64,000 bases of DNA, from contig JAPNXP010000011.1 in NCBI GenBank assembly GCA_028753945.1, positions 3,968,001 to 4,032,000 of the forward strand, read 5' to 3'. The stretch is from Hexactinellida sp. DTS-2022 (Eukaryota > Porifera > Hexactinellida). The notes under the pieces were generated by a model. That model was not told the origin of the DNA, ran no database searches, and saw only the letters and a program-made list of their open reading frames with translations. Each line of letters starts with the position of its first letter. Position 1 is the stretch's first letter. The position numbers and the translations under genes were made by a program. This document shows positions 11,592 to 23,366 of the stretch, in pieces.

Positions 11592-12587
11592 ATGCACACA
11601 AATCCATCATCTCAAATCGAACAAGAAGAGTTATCGGTTAACCAAGATAAAAACTGTCATACACATAAGAGAGAATTCTACGAATTTAAGAAATCTCCAA
11701 TCAAAATCAGTACAGGACTCCAGCTAACTAGTGCATATGCTATTAATCGAAGAAAGAATCTCCTATTGGTTAACGGTGCAAACAATGCTTCGGATTTTAA
11801 CACTTATCTGAGTCAAATCTACACAACTGAGGGATACTTTGTCACCTCTTTCAGATCGACAAACAATTATAGATTGTATGTTAGGGCGATTTTCAGTGAA
11901 GACTTCATCGTTTATTTAGGAATTCATATAAACCAATCTAACCAATATGGATTTAATAACTTTCTATTAGACAATAACAACCACCTGATACGTCACAATG
12001 ATCACACTTGCAAAAGATTAGTCTGCAAAGGAACTGTGAGTAGTCATGATAACTCCTTCTTGGATTATGACGTGTGTGGAAATATCTATTCAAATGGTGA
12101 AACGGGAAACTGTATCTCAGTCCACGATTCGGATTTAAATTTCATAAGAAACATAAGAGTAAATGATGTGTTAATTGGGTGTACTGTTTCTATTGCCATA
12201 AAAGGTAGTAATTTGGTGGTTCTACAGTGTTTAGGAGGATTAAATAACGACTATTCACATGCGATTCGTAAACTCTCATTAACAAAAGACAAACATTGTA
12301 TCCGAACAATTTTTATTGGAAATCGTAATTTCAGCAATCCAAAAGCATTATCTTTGGATGATCAAAACAACATCGTAATCTATAAATCATCTAGAAATAA
12401 TTGCCTCACCTCTTTAACCACAAAACATTCTATTAACAATGGAGTAATTGGATATTTCAAAATACCTACATGCATTGATCCCGATAGTTCTAAAAGTTAT
12501 TTTGATCATTTGGAATTCAGAACGACACATGGTTATCGACTTTTTCGTTTAAAGAGCAGTTTCATTCTGATATACAATGTAACTTAA
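11592..12587 (+). CDS. uncharacterised protein, possibly beta-propeller (NHL-like)
   Basis: A single-exon ORF of 331 residues starts at an ATG in AT-rich upstream DNA. The family is not certain. The protein consists of short beta-strand-like blocks about 45-55 residues apart, with recurring features such as NPKALSLDDQNNIVIYKS (near 250-270) that resemble the blade pattern (P.G..D..NNI.I.D) of NHL or SMP-30-like propellers. Two clearer NHL genes lie at 42.4 and 56.3 kb. It lacks their N-terminal coiled coil, and no signal peptide, membrane segment or catalytic motif is visible. The open frame over 331 codons in AT-rich DNA supports a real gene. The propeller call is inference from strand spacing. 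Confidence 0.6.
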   Translation: MHTNPSSQIEQEELSVNQDKNCHTHKREFYEFKKSPIKISTGLQLTSAYAINRRKNLLLVNGANNASDFNTYLSQIYTTEGYFVTSFRSTNNYRLYVRAIFSEDFIVYLGIHINQSNQYGFNNFLLDNNNHLIRHNDHTCKRLVCKGTVSSHDNSFLDYDVCGNIYSNGETGNCISVHDSDLNFIRNIRVNDVLIGCTVSIAIKGSNLVVLQCLGGLNNDYSHAIRKLSLTKDKHCIRTIFIGNRNFSNPKALSLDDQNNIVIYKSSRNNCLTSLTTKHSINNGVIGYFKIPTCIDPDSSKSYFDHLEFRTTHGYRLFRLKSSFILIYNVT

Positions 12588-13521
12588 TGAAACGTTTTAT
12601 TAAAAACAAATTGTAAGAATTCACATAGAATATCATGACACAATTGTTGTTCTATGAAGTGTGAACCTATAATATTTTTATGTATTGCTTTATAATTCAA
12701 TACAGCTTTTTTGCAATACGAACCCTTCGGTCTCGGTTAATTTCGTTCGTATTAGACATTACGTTATATAATGATAAGTTAAAACTGTGGCTGATAGATT
12801 ATACATACTTTAGTTTAGTAGTATATTGTTATTGGGAAGTAAAGTTACTATATTGCCCATCGAAATCATAAAGCAATTTGGTTATAGAATAAATGAGAAA
12901 AGTTAGGTTCCCCTCGCTACCCAAAAGGAGAACAGTTTCAATTTTCATAACGTTAACTTGTATTCCCAACTTCAGATACTATAAAGTAGTATCTCCAAAG
13001 TCGTGCACATTTAAAGTTTTCTGTCATTATCACAAAGCTTTAAGCGTCTTTATGCCAATTGAGTGGTTAATAATCGTTTATTTGTAGTTGTTATATTCTT
13101 AAACTGTAGAAAGTTGTAAAAAAATAAATAATAATAAAGGCAGTGATTTCCACTATACTATTGTATAGTGGCACATTAACAATTTTGTTGTATTTCTCAT
13201 AAGCTCAAGTTCTATAATTATCTGCTGGTCTGTTTATTCTAGGCACACTTACTATGCGATGTCATACAAAGTGTAAAAAGGATAATTAAGGACACCATCA
13301 ATAACAATGCAGTTAATTAATGCACCATTCCTTACTTTTCAATGTTATTGAAAAGAGTGTATAAATTTGCCAGAATGAATTTTACATGGATTCTATGAAA
13401 AGTTGACACTCATTGAGTGTGGTATGTTAATTAGTTGCATAACATGAGTTATATATAAATACTGGATGAAACTAAGGTATAATAACCAATTAATCTGATT
13501 TAATCTCTTAATATTCGCGTA
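12588..13521. other. intergenic; repeat fragments only
   Basis: 12715-12860 resembles the repeat at the window start (CCTTCGGTCTCGGTTAATTTCG, then an AT-rich tail). 13150-13176 holds a CCACTATACTATTGTATAGTGG palindrome of the 62.8-kb family. The short ORFs here lack support. Confidence 0.5.
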
Positions 13522-13767
13522 ATGCCAGGGAATACTAAATACAGAGACGTCATTCAGTCCCAGCAAGAAATTATTACTCAGTTAATGGAAGACAAATTGA
13601 AAACTACTAATATGTTAGAGGATCTGGAAGAACAGTTATTGGAGGTTAACCTATTGGCTACTGAGTTAATTGAAATGAAGGATCTTATGGTAAATACACA
13701 GAAGCGTTTGGATAGAATAATGGAATATACCATGTCTCTCAAAAGAGGAGATAATTCTACTGAATGA
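13522..13767 (+). CDS. small coiled-coil protein, hypothetical
   Basis: An 81-residue ORF starts with ATG about 60 bp after a TATATAAAT stretch. Residues 10-75 are highly charged with regular hydrophobic spacing (IITQLMEDKLKTTNMLEDLE), typical of one continuous coiled coil. No Pro lies within the helix, there is no signal peptide and there are no cysteines. It could be a short stand-alone adaptor-like protein or an exon of a larger gene. Nothing identifies a function. Confidence 0.45.
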   Translation: MPGNTKYRDVIQSQQEIITQLMEDKLKTTNMLEDLEEQLLEVNLLATELIEMKDLMVNTQKRLDRIMEYTMSLKRGDNSTE

Positions 13768-14059
13768 CTCATCTATTTGAAGCAGCAAGTTAATGGTAGA
13801 GACAACAACGATGAAATAGGAATAGATTTACAACCGTGTCACTCTCTTTCTTTTGATTATTTTCTATTTACTATTCATACCTGTGTTAATTAATCATTAT
13901 TCATTAAACCTATCTTCTTCTCACATAGTATGTTGTATACTGTAGTAGATACATCAGTGGTTCTCAACCGGGTTCTTTATATATACGTATATGTTATAGT
14001 CACTAATTTATTAATGTAAAATTTAATTTCCAAAATATTAAATCTCCGAAATTTGTTTT

Positions 14060-14631
<572 letters not shown>

Positions 14632-15372
14632 CTTTCTAAATTAAATAATTTTACAGATCACAAAATATTATTTATATTTGCAATGCCAAAGATTACGCCC
14701 TAGCAACAAGCGGTTAAAATCCAAGGTATGCAACGAGTCAGTTAATTAATAAATAGCTAATAAAAATTGGGAAATGCGGCTAAATTAAATAACAATTTTC
14801 ATATATCAGTGTCTTTTACTTAAACTTGTAACTCGGTCTATACCTACGTATATGGCGGAGTGTAATCTATTCCTGACATAAGTTGTCTAGGGAGTAATAA
14901 TTTGTGCTTAGAATTACATATTAAATTCAAATTATATTATGAAAATTCCAAATACAGTGAGTCAGGTCTAGACAATTTTGTGTTTAACAACTTACTTAGG
15001 GTTTGTATTTAGTAAAGTTCGTTATTGCGAACACTATTTTCCCTGTGAACATGGTTTGCTTAAGATAATATTCATATCACTTTGGTAGAATTTATGATTG
15101 CATATCTCACAAGTCAAATAACTGACTAACCAAAACAAAGAAAGTATTAGCCTTTGCAATCTCAGAATAATCAAATTTAGTTGCTGTTTTGACTGGGCAG
15201 TCGTATTTTTTCCTAGAATAGAATTATGGCAAGTTTGATTCAAAAGCAACTTTAATTTCGACTACGTGTTAAATCTACTACATTCATTGCTAGCCACATT
15301 ACGCTGTTCATTAGTCATAGCAAACGCACAAGTATATATTTGTCAAACTTCAGCAAACTTTACACGAATTCA

Positions 15373-16194
15373 ATGGAGCTGCATTTGGGCCAGGCTATCG
15401 CTGCTAGCAAACCGGAAGATTTCGAGTACTTCCGGTCTCTGTGTGAGAATGAGGAGGGCTGGGACCTCAATTACGATAGTGACGTCACAGTACAAAGCCG
15501 AGATTTCCCGGGTACAACCTCGAAGTGTATCCGGGTTCGAGGGGATGTCAGGGGAGTCAGTGCGGACACAATGTTTGATTGTCTGTGTGACGATGAGTAT
15601 CGGAGTAGATGGGACGTGGTAAGCACTGATTTATATGATATATACCAACTGGATAAGCACACAAACCTCTGTTACTATTGTATGAACTGCCCATTTCCTC
15701 TGCGGAACAGAGATATCGTATTCCAGCGCATGTGGCGGCAGGTTCCGGGAGGCTATATATTAATGAACCATTCCGTGGAGCTCCCGACACACCCTCCCGT
15801 GCCTGGGATAGTCAGGGCAGCCTCCCTCATCACTGGGTACTACGTGGTTAACTCGGATAGCGGGTGCAGCGTTTCCTACCTCTCCCACGGAGACCCGAAG
15901 GTAGCTGTTCCTCAGTGGCTATGTAACAAGATTGGTACTTATATGGCGCCCAGAATATTCCGTAAGTTGTACGCGGCCTCTGAGGGGTATGAGGAGTGGA
16001 AGGAGACACACCGACCGGGGCATAAGCCCTGGCGGTTCGAGGAGCAGCGGAGCCTCGAGCAGTATGCAGACCCGGCAATGCTGCTGGGCTGGGGGTTCCC
16101 CCCGCCCCCTGACTGTCTGCGGACAGACCTGTCTACAGAAGACTCTGATGATGACGCATTCCAAAGTGCAGATGAAGGAGCGGAGTATAAATAG
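15373..16194 (+). CDS. STARD10: StAR-related lipid transfer protein 10 (StARD10-like)
   Basis: The product is 273 residues from the ATG at 15373; the longer open frame upstream has only a TTG. The START fold covers about residues 15-225. Strong StARD10 signatures are YRSRWDVV, CPFPLRNRDIVFQR, YILMNHSVE, HPPVPGIVRA, SLITGYYV, DPKVAVPQWLCNK, and the end of the domain YEEWKETHRPGHKPW. In vertebrates StARD10 binds and moves phosphatidylcholine and phosphatidylethanolamine between membranes. The acidic tail with EDSDDDAF resembles the C-terminal acidic/phospho-site region of the family. No membrane segment is seen, so it is cytosolic. It is a single exon, and poly(A)-type AATAAAA signals follow at about 16223. 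The C+G content of this CDS is clearly above the surroundings. Confidence 0.93.
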   Translation: MELHLGQAIAASKPEDFEYFRSLCENEEGWDLNYDSDVTVQSRDFPGTTSKCIRVRGDVRGVSADTMFDCLCDDEYRSRWDVVSTDLYDIYQLDKHTNLCYYCMNCPFPLRNRDIVFQRMWRQVPGGYILMNHSVELPTHPPVPGIVRAASLITGYYVVNSDSGCSVSYLSHGDPKVAVPQWLCNKIGTYMAPRIFRKLYAASEGYEEWKETHRPGHKPWRFEEQRSLEQYADPAMLLGWGFPPPPDCLRTDLSTEDSDDDAFQSADEGAEYK

Positions 16195-16505
16195 TGTAAA
16201 GTATAATATATCAGTATAATGTAATAAAAATGAGGGTATTTTCAAAGAAAATTATTTGTGTTTTAAAATATTTAATTTTATTTACAAGTTATAATAAATG
16301 TACAAAACACACTATATAATTTAATAAAGACTATAAATACTAAATTATTCAAAAATTCAATTCAATAATTATCGCAAAAACAATAGAAAAGCAACGAAAT
16401 ATTGAGTAATCCAGATCATTTACTAAAGATTACAAGTCATAAGATCAGTTAACAAGAAAATAATAAGTCTGGGCACCCTTAAATGAAGCCTACGGCACCC
16501 TCCCT

Positions 16506-17080
16506 CAGTGGCGTAGCCCAACTTTTTTATTCGTGGGGGGGCCAAGGTAGTTCCAAATTCTACTATAGTGTGTCGTCATTAGTTAGTATAAAATTTAATA
16601 ATAATGCAATGGTCAATCATTAACCTTTATTCAATGAAAATCAGATTAGTGTTTTTTATATACAATCCATTTAACAAAGAGAATCGTTTGTTGTCGATGT
16701 AGTACAGTAGTAATTGTCTAATTCTTCATTTTATAGTTTCTAGAGTAGTATTACTAGTATATATATTATATGGGGGAAGAAAAATTTATTGGTCTTGCAA
16801 TAATATCTGCCCATGGACGTGAAATAAAAATAGAGCCAAAGGAAATCATCAACGAAATGGCCAAATCTAACAGGAAGATCGACATTATTTTGTAGTAGTC
16901 ACTTGTAATATAAGTAAAGACAGCAATATTTGCTAAAATGGATTGTATATTTAAACAAAATTGCTGGTTATTTTAGACCAATAGTCCCCTGGGTTTTCCA
17001 CTGATTTGGATAGATAGATAGAATTGTAACTAATGAGCAAAATATTTCGGGAGGCCATGGCCCCCTTGGGTACGCCACTG
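16506..17080. mobile_element. hAT-like element with CAGTGGCGTA ends
   Basis: CAGTGGCGTAGCCCA faces TGGGTACGCCACTG, with G-rich and C-rich subterminal runs (GGGGGGGCC; GGCCCCC). This is the common animal hAT MITE type. The 8-bp flanks do not match, so the duplication has decayed or an end is a separate copy. No ORF of note. Confidence 0.6.
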
Positions 17081-17300
17081 GACATCCGGCTGGGAACATT
17101 GCTATATAGCAAAAACATCACAAAGTTCAAAACGAGTCTAGGGTAAATTTCCAAACTTAAAATAGCATTAATTAAAAAGCTATTAATTTTGCATATCGTG
17201 GTTATTAACATCCGACAAAACATGAGAGAACATAACTTGTACATAAAGAATAAATTAAAGTGGAAAAGTGACTGTAATCAATATAACACAAACTTAATCA

Positions 17301-18829
17301 CTAAAGTAAGCATTCAAAATGCGAAATTAGCAACCAGCGGGATTGGGATTTTAGTACTAAAATACGTATCACATTTATTTGTTTGCGTGCTGTCGAAGTA
17401 CAGTTGGCTTGTCCTTCTTTGAATTCACACCAAAGTTCATAATCACTATTTTCTACAGTTTTGAACTCTACCACCCCGTGTTGCAGTATATCCTCAGGAT
17501 GAGCTACACTGCCTGTTCGTATATTCATTCCTGTTAACTCCTGTGGTTGGAGAAACTCTACTTCAATACTGTCCCCTTCGAGAGTTAGATTCGACCACAA
17601 ATAGCCCTTTCCCTCATAGAGCATATCCGCAGTGTAATATTCGTAGATAGAAAATGTAGAATTTATTTTTGCTGGTGGGTTGGAGTAAATTGGTGTCTTG
17701 AACGGCATTGCAAGTCCATCGCTAAATAGAGGATCCTTTGCATCCATGGTTTTCCCTGGCAAACTAGATACAGTTCCCATATGCTGGAAGAGTGAAGGCT
17801 TGTACACAGTGTATATTTTATCGAGAAGAGATGCACAACTCTCAAAGTCTAGACCAGAATAGCATACAAGTGATCTACCATAGTCATACACCAGCCAATC
17901 ACAAGGTTGATTAGAGTAGAAAAGCAGCAGATAAGAAGCAAACGATAGCAGATCGTTAGTTCGCATCAACTTGCCTATAAACCCTAGCAATGAAAAGTGG
18001 ATTAGGAACCAGAAATCATCTTTCACTTTATCCACATGTCGGTCGATATGGTAAGCGTAGTCTGTAGCGGCTATAATGTCATCTTCCAACTGCACGTAAT
18101 ACTCTCCTTTGTTGCTAGCGTACCACATCAGAAACCCGAAATCTAAGTTCTGTTTAGAGCGCCACTTGATCCGATCTTCAGGGTCTCCTAATGTAGATGG
18201 CAAGTCGCCTAGAGGCGGGTAGAGCGTGGGATGGGGACAGACTACCTCAATGTTACCTCTTCTAAACGAGGCATAGTGATTATACATAACTAGGTCAATC
18301 ACCTCTTCACATCTGTCAGTGTCTATGTCAGCTACAAAAATGATGACTAACACATTTAGTTTTTGAATACTTGTAGAATCATTGAAAAGGGAAATGAGTG
18401 TTTGAATCAAATATTTTTTATTTTGTGTTCTGGCGACAGTGGGTATTCCATAAACCACTTTGTAATATTTCCTTCCAGCCTTCGAGATATTCTAAATTTA
18501 TCAATTGTTATTTCGTCAATGAGTTTATACCTATGGTCCTTCCCTCGTGCTCTATATGCAAATTTTGCATTTGATTGTGTGGGTTTTAACAGGGTTGATA
18601 CTTGGCTGTAATTTTCTCGAGTGAAATCTGTTTGAACCATTATAGTTATGTTCTCATTAGTTTCCATTTTTATCTCATCCAATTCCTGTATAGCATTGGT
18701 ATAATTGTCGTTCAATTCTTTGAGCTCCACGTCGAGGTTTACATTGCGACTATTTAAAATTAGAACTTGTTGTATCATGAAGTATAGCAATATAATTGCT
18801 GCTACTAAATAGATTATTTTGTTTCGCAT
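17301..18829 (-). pseudogene. MGAT4-like gene copy with one frameshift
   Basis: This is an inverted near-duplicate of the intact gene at 29663-31192. About ten amino-acid differences were noticed over some 509 residues. It starts at the ATG at 18829 (MRNKIIYLV). At 18483-18493 the minus strand reads AGAATATCTCG where the intact copy reads AGAATAATCTCG. The missing base shifts the frame after about residue 114 and gives a stop about 25 residues later. The remaining 390 codons stay open in the other frame, with the glycosyltransferase motif QLEDD intact. Homology begins at TTTTCAAACATTTTAG just before the start codon and continues past the stop codon. It is either a very young pseudogene or a sequence error. 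Confidence 0.88.
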
Positions 18830-19189
18830 ATCCTTATTTCTAAAATGTTTGAAAATTGATTCACTATCACCTGTTGATAAAGCAAGATCAATAGTGTTAA
18901 TCAGATACTTGTACTTGATATATACGAGCAAATTGAATATTTTGGAAGATTAAGAGGAATAGTAATAATAAGATATAGTAATTGATACAATTGGAATTAA
19001 CAGGGAGAAGTTAGACAACTATGTCCCTCCGGTTTCTACAAATCAAATGCAAATTATTAAACATTGAAATTATAAATAAATCATGATTACCTTATTTCTG
19101 AACAACCAGTATTAGAATCATGGCCTAATATAATACGGCTATACATGCTGCCGAATCATAGTAGAAAATAAGAGTCCAATTTTGTAATT

Positions 19190-19440
19190 TATTCTAAGCT
19201 AAACTATGCTTCCTATTGGCATAATTTGCATTGTATATGAGGTAATCAACCATTTCGAGTCCAATGTAACCACTTTTGAGAATCTGAGATTTGTGGTTAA
19301 GCTGTTTAGGCGCCATTTAACGATGACATCACAAATATACAAAATATACAATTCGAGTCTAAAGAACTACGAGAAAATGAAAATAATTTGCTAATATTCT
19401 TAGTATACATTTTCCGAATATATAATGAGAATGAATATAT
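19190..19440 (+). repeat. dispersed repeat matching 1.1-1.4 kb
   Basis: It runs from GCTAAACTATGCTTCCTATTGG through TTAAGCTGTTTAGGCGCC to ACATTTTCCGAATATATAATG, the complement of 1140-1400. It shares the AAACTATGCC.CCTATTGGCATAATTT.CATTGT end with the element at 24.5-25.0 kb. No coding capacity is evident. Confidence 0.6.
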
Positions 19441-19455
19441 ACAAGGCACTAAGAC

Positions 19456-19494
19456 CAATACTGGGCCACTATACTATAGTATAGTCGGCACAGT
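19456..19494. repeat. palindromic mini-repeat, TA-flanked
   Basis: TACTGGGCCACTATACTATAGTATAGTCGGCACAGTA is almost a perfect palindrome around ACTATACTATAGTATAGT. The same sequence is at 44345-44381 and as a tandem array at 62828-63225. After it, 19495-20560 holds a cluster of repeated GGTGGAAAATGG (19637-19700) and AT-rich DNA without a supported gene. Confidence 0.75.
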
Positions 19495-20559
19495 AATAAA
19501 CCAGCAATTTCATACATTTTATGGACGAAAATAGTAAGTTGTAACTCGGATATTACTTGTATTTTAGCATGTGGTTGCTTTATAATTATTAGAATGTCGC
19601 CATTTTGTGATTTAGTAGCCTTTAGGGGTCTGACTGAATGGTGGAAAATGGTGGAAAACATCCGAGAGTGGTGGAAAATGGTGGAAAATGGTGGAATTTC
19701 TGAATTTTCGTCGAAATGACTGAATGGTTGTTTGCAGTGATTGAACTAGTGTTGTGCATGAAGTGACACAATAGCCGGTTAGTGTAGAAAGACTGTCTGT
19801 CTAGCCAAACATGTATTAACCCGCTGATAACCACTTGTGACCCACATGCCCATATATGGGCATAAAGTGGTTTAGTTCCATTTCCGTGACCCATCGGTGG
19901 TAAACGTCGTGTTAAGTTAAAGGAATTTGGGTCCTCGGCATTGTACAATTTTTTAATGAAGGAAATTTCCATATTTTGAGTCTGTGTGTTACACACAAAC
20001 AAGTACTATTATCAAGAAAATTGTCTGTGTTCAAAAACATTGATTAATTCATAATCAACAATACCGGAGATCACTTGATAAATATTTGTAATTTACTTTG
20101 TCCGTATATAAAACCTATAGTTAGGGACCACAAGATATAAATAGAGTAGTGCTGCGTACAAAATAAACATTAAATCCTCGCTTGGACACCTAAAATAGAT
20201 TATAGAAAGTCAACCATATTGTGATTAGAACAATTGCTATTAGGCAAACACCACTGTAGGCTCCTTAGGGGGTCCGAAAAAATTGGGATTACTTAGTACC
20301 TACTCTAGAGGCGGTTCTAGCTTCATAAAAGACAAAGGGGCGGATCAAATTCTAATTTAGTGAGCATATTTCCATGTTCATTCTTCCTTAAGTACTCAAA
20401 CCATTGATATATTGAGCAATCTATTCTTTGAGGGGCGGACGAGCAGCTTGTATTGATAATATGGCATGTAATACAATAACCTTTTCCTTAATAATTTTCA
20501 AAAAATAGATCGACTAACCATTTATTATACAGAAGATAATTCCTGGGTTAGTAAATTAC

Positions 20560-20765
20560 TTAATTACTACTTACTTCGGCTTCCCAATTACAACATACCG
20601 AACTAAATAATGCACGTAAATTACTAGCCATAGTTGAACTTATTTATTATGAGTGTTTATTTGAGGAGTGTAAGGTCGCGTAGCGGCAGTTAATTACATT
20701 GCGCAGTGTTTAACATGAACGAACAAAGCTACCATGCGGCTGAGGCAGAAGGGATCATACTATAT
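20560..20765 (-). repeat. hairpin module, inverse orientation
   Basis: GGTCGCGTAGCGGCAGTTAA and GAACGAACAAAGC are reverse complements of motifs at 30-90, and the AT-rich part 20570-20650 matches the tail at 120-190. Confidence 0.55.
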
Positions 20766-20805
20766 ATATTGTAAGTATATTATCTAAAATCTATATACGT
20801 ACAGT

Positions 20806-20932
20806 CACGGACTACTAGAATACCCGGACGGGCAACTCTCAAAGTGTTGAATAAAAATTGGAGCCTTTCAGCCTCCAGTTTTTATTCAACACTTTGAGAG
20901 TTGCCCGTCCGGGTATTCTAGTAGTCCGTGGT
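20806..20932. mobile_element. 127-bp near-perfect foldback MITE
   Basis: The arms, about 58 bp each, start CACGGACTACTAGAATACCC and end with the exact complement. I see one mismatch (AAAAATTGGAG against AAAAACTGGAG) and a loop of about 8-11 nt. A 7-bp duplication GTACAGT flanks it exactly (20799-20805, 20933-20939), which proves mobility. Transcribed, it would form one long hairpin. Confidence 0.92.
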
Positions 20933-21088
20933 ACAGTCGACTCCGCTTAATGCTGTAATTGGTTAATCGGGCCAACCACTATTTAGGAGTCATTTGCCAC
21001 GAACAAAATCAGGCAATAGAAGCTGATAGAAAAGACTATGGTTAATTGGGGAAATTTTCGGTTAATTAATAAGGTCAAAAGTTTATAC

Positions 21089-21263
21089 AGTTGAAACCGG
21101 ATATTTTTAACCCCGGATATTTTTAACAATCGGATATATTTTACACATTTTCTTGTAAAGAATTAATTATTGTTGTTGTTGTAAAATCGGGTATTTTTAA
21201 CAATCGGATATTTATAACAAATTTTCGTTAAAAGAATGTGTAAAAAATATCCGGTTTCAACTG
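21089..21263. mobile_element. Tc1/pogo-type MITE (CAGTTGAAACC ends)
   Basis: CAGTTGAAACCGGATATTTTTAAC faces a complement ending GGTTTCAACTG. The left end adjoins TA; the right flank is TTG rather than TA. Internal copies of ATCGGATATTTTTAACA are repeated. The preceding 20940-21080 holds CTCCGCTTAAT/GGTTAATTGGG motifs of a second such family. Confidence 0.7.
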
Positions 21264-21543
21264 TTGTTGACAAATAGTATAGCTGAAAAGCAGAACTACA
21301 AACTTAATTAATGAAACATTAATGATAATCTACCTTGAGTAAGAGTCAGCAACAATTTTGGAGATTTTTAATTAGATTATTATATCACTTTTAATAACCA
21401 TAATTCATAAATACAAGGAAATACTAGAAGAGTAGCAACAATTAGTAATAATGCTATCAAATTATGCTGGGAGGACAATGTTACAATTTAACTGTAATGC
21501 AACTAATTATCGGTTAAACATCTTTAAAATAGCACAATAACTT

Positions 21544-22074
21544 TTACAACTTGGAAATATTTCCAAATTTATCATTCAAACGATGCCAAGCAATCCTTTT
21601 AATCTGATGAATGTTATTTCCAACTTCCTCTTCACAACTATTCCCAATTCGACTCTGCATTAGTTCCAGGATATTCTCTATTGAGTTTTCCTTCACACAA
21701 CTAATGAATGGAAACTCGAACTTATCAACATACTGTGTATTCAACTCTTGAATAGTTAATGTGTTGGTTGCATCAATGTTCTTGAATCTCATATCATGTT
21801 CTCCAGCTGACTCCTGAGACAGAGCTGATTCAGTTGTGCTGATTAGTTGAGGGTAACAACGTATTATACCCACCTTTGTAGATGTATTGAGTTGATCCAT
21901 GAACTGACACAGCTTCTCATAGTAGTCATTAACAGATGTGAAAGGTTTTAAATTGAACAGAGCTCCAGCAATCCAGTCTCCTTTCTCTACAATGCCACTC
22001 AACTCATTCGTGAATGTCACATATCCTTTTGTGGATAATGATGCAAAGTCAGAATATTGTGCGCTCATGGCCAT
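21544..22074 (-). CDS. URAD: OHCU decarboxylase-like protein (URAD family)
   Basis: The product is 176 residues, full length for the family and single-exon. The family decarboxylates 2-oxo-4-hydroxy-4-carboxy-5-ureidoimidazoline to S-allantoin, the third step of uric acid breakdown, often in peroxisomes. Landmarks are ELSGIVEKGDWIAGALF (near 24-40), KPFTSVNDYYEKL (43-55), VGIIRCYPQL (68-77), ALSQESAGEHDM (84-95), LNTQYVDKFEFPFISCV (110-126), and a closing IKRIAWHRLNDKFG. The usual RCHPDL is RCYPQL: residue 74 is Tyr (codon TAC, one transition from CAC), in place of the conserved His that serves in catalysis in studied enzymes. The other acidic motif is kept. The C-terminal SKL could be a peroxisomal PTS1 signal, as expected for this pathway. 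Activity is doubtful. Confidence 0.88.
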   Translation of the reverse strand: MAMSAQYSDFASLSTKGYVTFTNELSGIVEKGDWIAGALFNLKPFTSVNDYYEKLCQFMDQLNTSTKVGIIRCYPQLISTTESALSQESAGEHDMRFKNIDATNTLTIQELNTQYVDKFEFPFISCVKENSIENILELMQSRIGNSCEEEVGNNIHQIKRIAWHRLNDKFGNISKL

Positions 22075-23366
22075 CTAAAAGTAATTTCGTAAAATTATAG
22101 ATTGTACTATTGGTTAGTACTTTCTATATTTATTATAATAATAAACAATTATTTATAGGTAAAAATATAATTAGAGCTCTAAATTTAGTGGTTTATGATG
22201 AGAAAATGCTGTCTGTACAGCTGTAATTTTAGATTTTGATAATGTCATCATTTTTTTAAGGTGTTAAAACCCATGCAATAAAGAACAATTGACTAATTGG
22301 AAGTTTGTTTCCACCATCCTTGAGAAAATTCATTCACAATTATTAATTAAGTATAAATTATCATTTAATCAATAAAATTAATTAATTTAGCAATAATATC
22401 CACAGTGAATAGTAAGTTCGCCTATTACCAAGTAAATTTCGTGCAATAAGTGACTTGCTATTACACCACTGCATTTAGTTTATTGTTAGAAAAATAAGCA
22501 TAATATGAGACTATTCAACTTTAATTGAGATATCTGAAATAATTATACTTCCATCCCGCCTGAAGTTTTCGGAAGATAGGTATCGTACTTAACTTTTAAG
22601 CAGTCAATTTAGTATTGACTTAGTTTCTACAGTATACAACATATTATGTGAAAATGTGACTTAGTTAGAAGATAGTACAACTAATGACTTAAAAGGAATG
22701 CACAATTTCCTCATACAGTGCTTCAACATTCAACTTATATCTTGATATGAGTCCCCTGTTCCAAGGAAGTACCTGTGGTTGGTTGTTCAGTAACAGTTGG
22801 CAGTACGCAAATACTCGTGGTCAGTGTATCATGGTCGGCAGTATGGACTGGACCTTGTGAGGAAGTCAGGGGCAATACTCCCCTTATCAGTCACCCACAC
22901 AAGATCTATATGAGTGGGATCCTAGATATCGATCCGTTTTTATCCTGTAGAAACACTTCTCTATATATTTATTTATATATTAAGCGAGAACTGTTGTCTG
23001 TAACACAACACGTTCGATATGAACCAGTGGTCGTAGAAAGTTTAAACCGGTACCAAATGACGGGCAATGGTCGACAACCTGGACATAAAAATTAGTATCA
23101 AATCTAAAAAATATAATATTTGTGAAAAGTTAAGACGCTATTTCTAATCAAACAATCAAATGCTTTTGGGGACCTATCAAATTCGGGTTTTTTGTATAAA
23201 TAAAATATGAAATTAACTGTGAGATTAATTTCTCCTGTCACAACTCACAACGGGACCAAAATTTCGCGGCGAAGCGTGGTTACCCGACTAGTAAGGAACA
23301 ACATTCTGTTTCATGTGTGTTCCATAAAATTTCAGTATATTTACTAATAAACAACTTCATAATTTC
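22075..23366. other. intergenic, no gene supported
   Basis: 22205-22260 holds a fragment (AAATGCTGTCTGTACAGCTGTAATTTTAG) of the foldback family at 41162-41305. Around 22420-22480 is a TTCGCCTATTA/TTGCTATTAC repeat also seen near 57.4 and 60.75 kb. A 106-codon frame at 22775-23095 lacks an ATG and shows no domain. Confidence 0.5.

Noticed and set aside
15530..15550. GGGTTCGAGGGG resembling a tRNA T-arm
   Set aside because: Lies in the StARD10 reading frame and no acceptor or anticodon stem surrounds it.
15266..16245. Alternative frames over StARD10
   Set aside because: They are shadows of the well-supported START-domain frame, whose composition keeps other frames open.
19622..20002. 126-codon minus-strand frame
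   Set aside because: Part is translation of GGTGGAAAATGG repeats, no domain or homologue is recognisable, and the composition is that of the neighbourhood.
22775..23095. 106-codon plus-strand frame
   Set aside because: No ATG start, no domain, and low-complexity tail.
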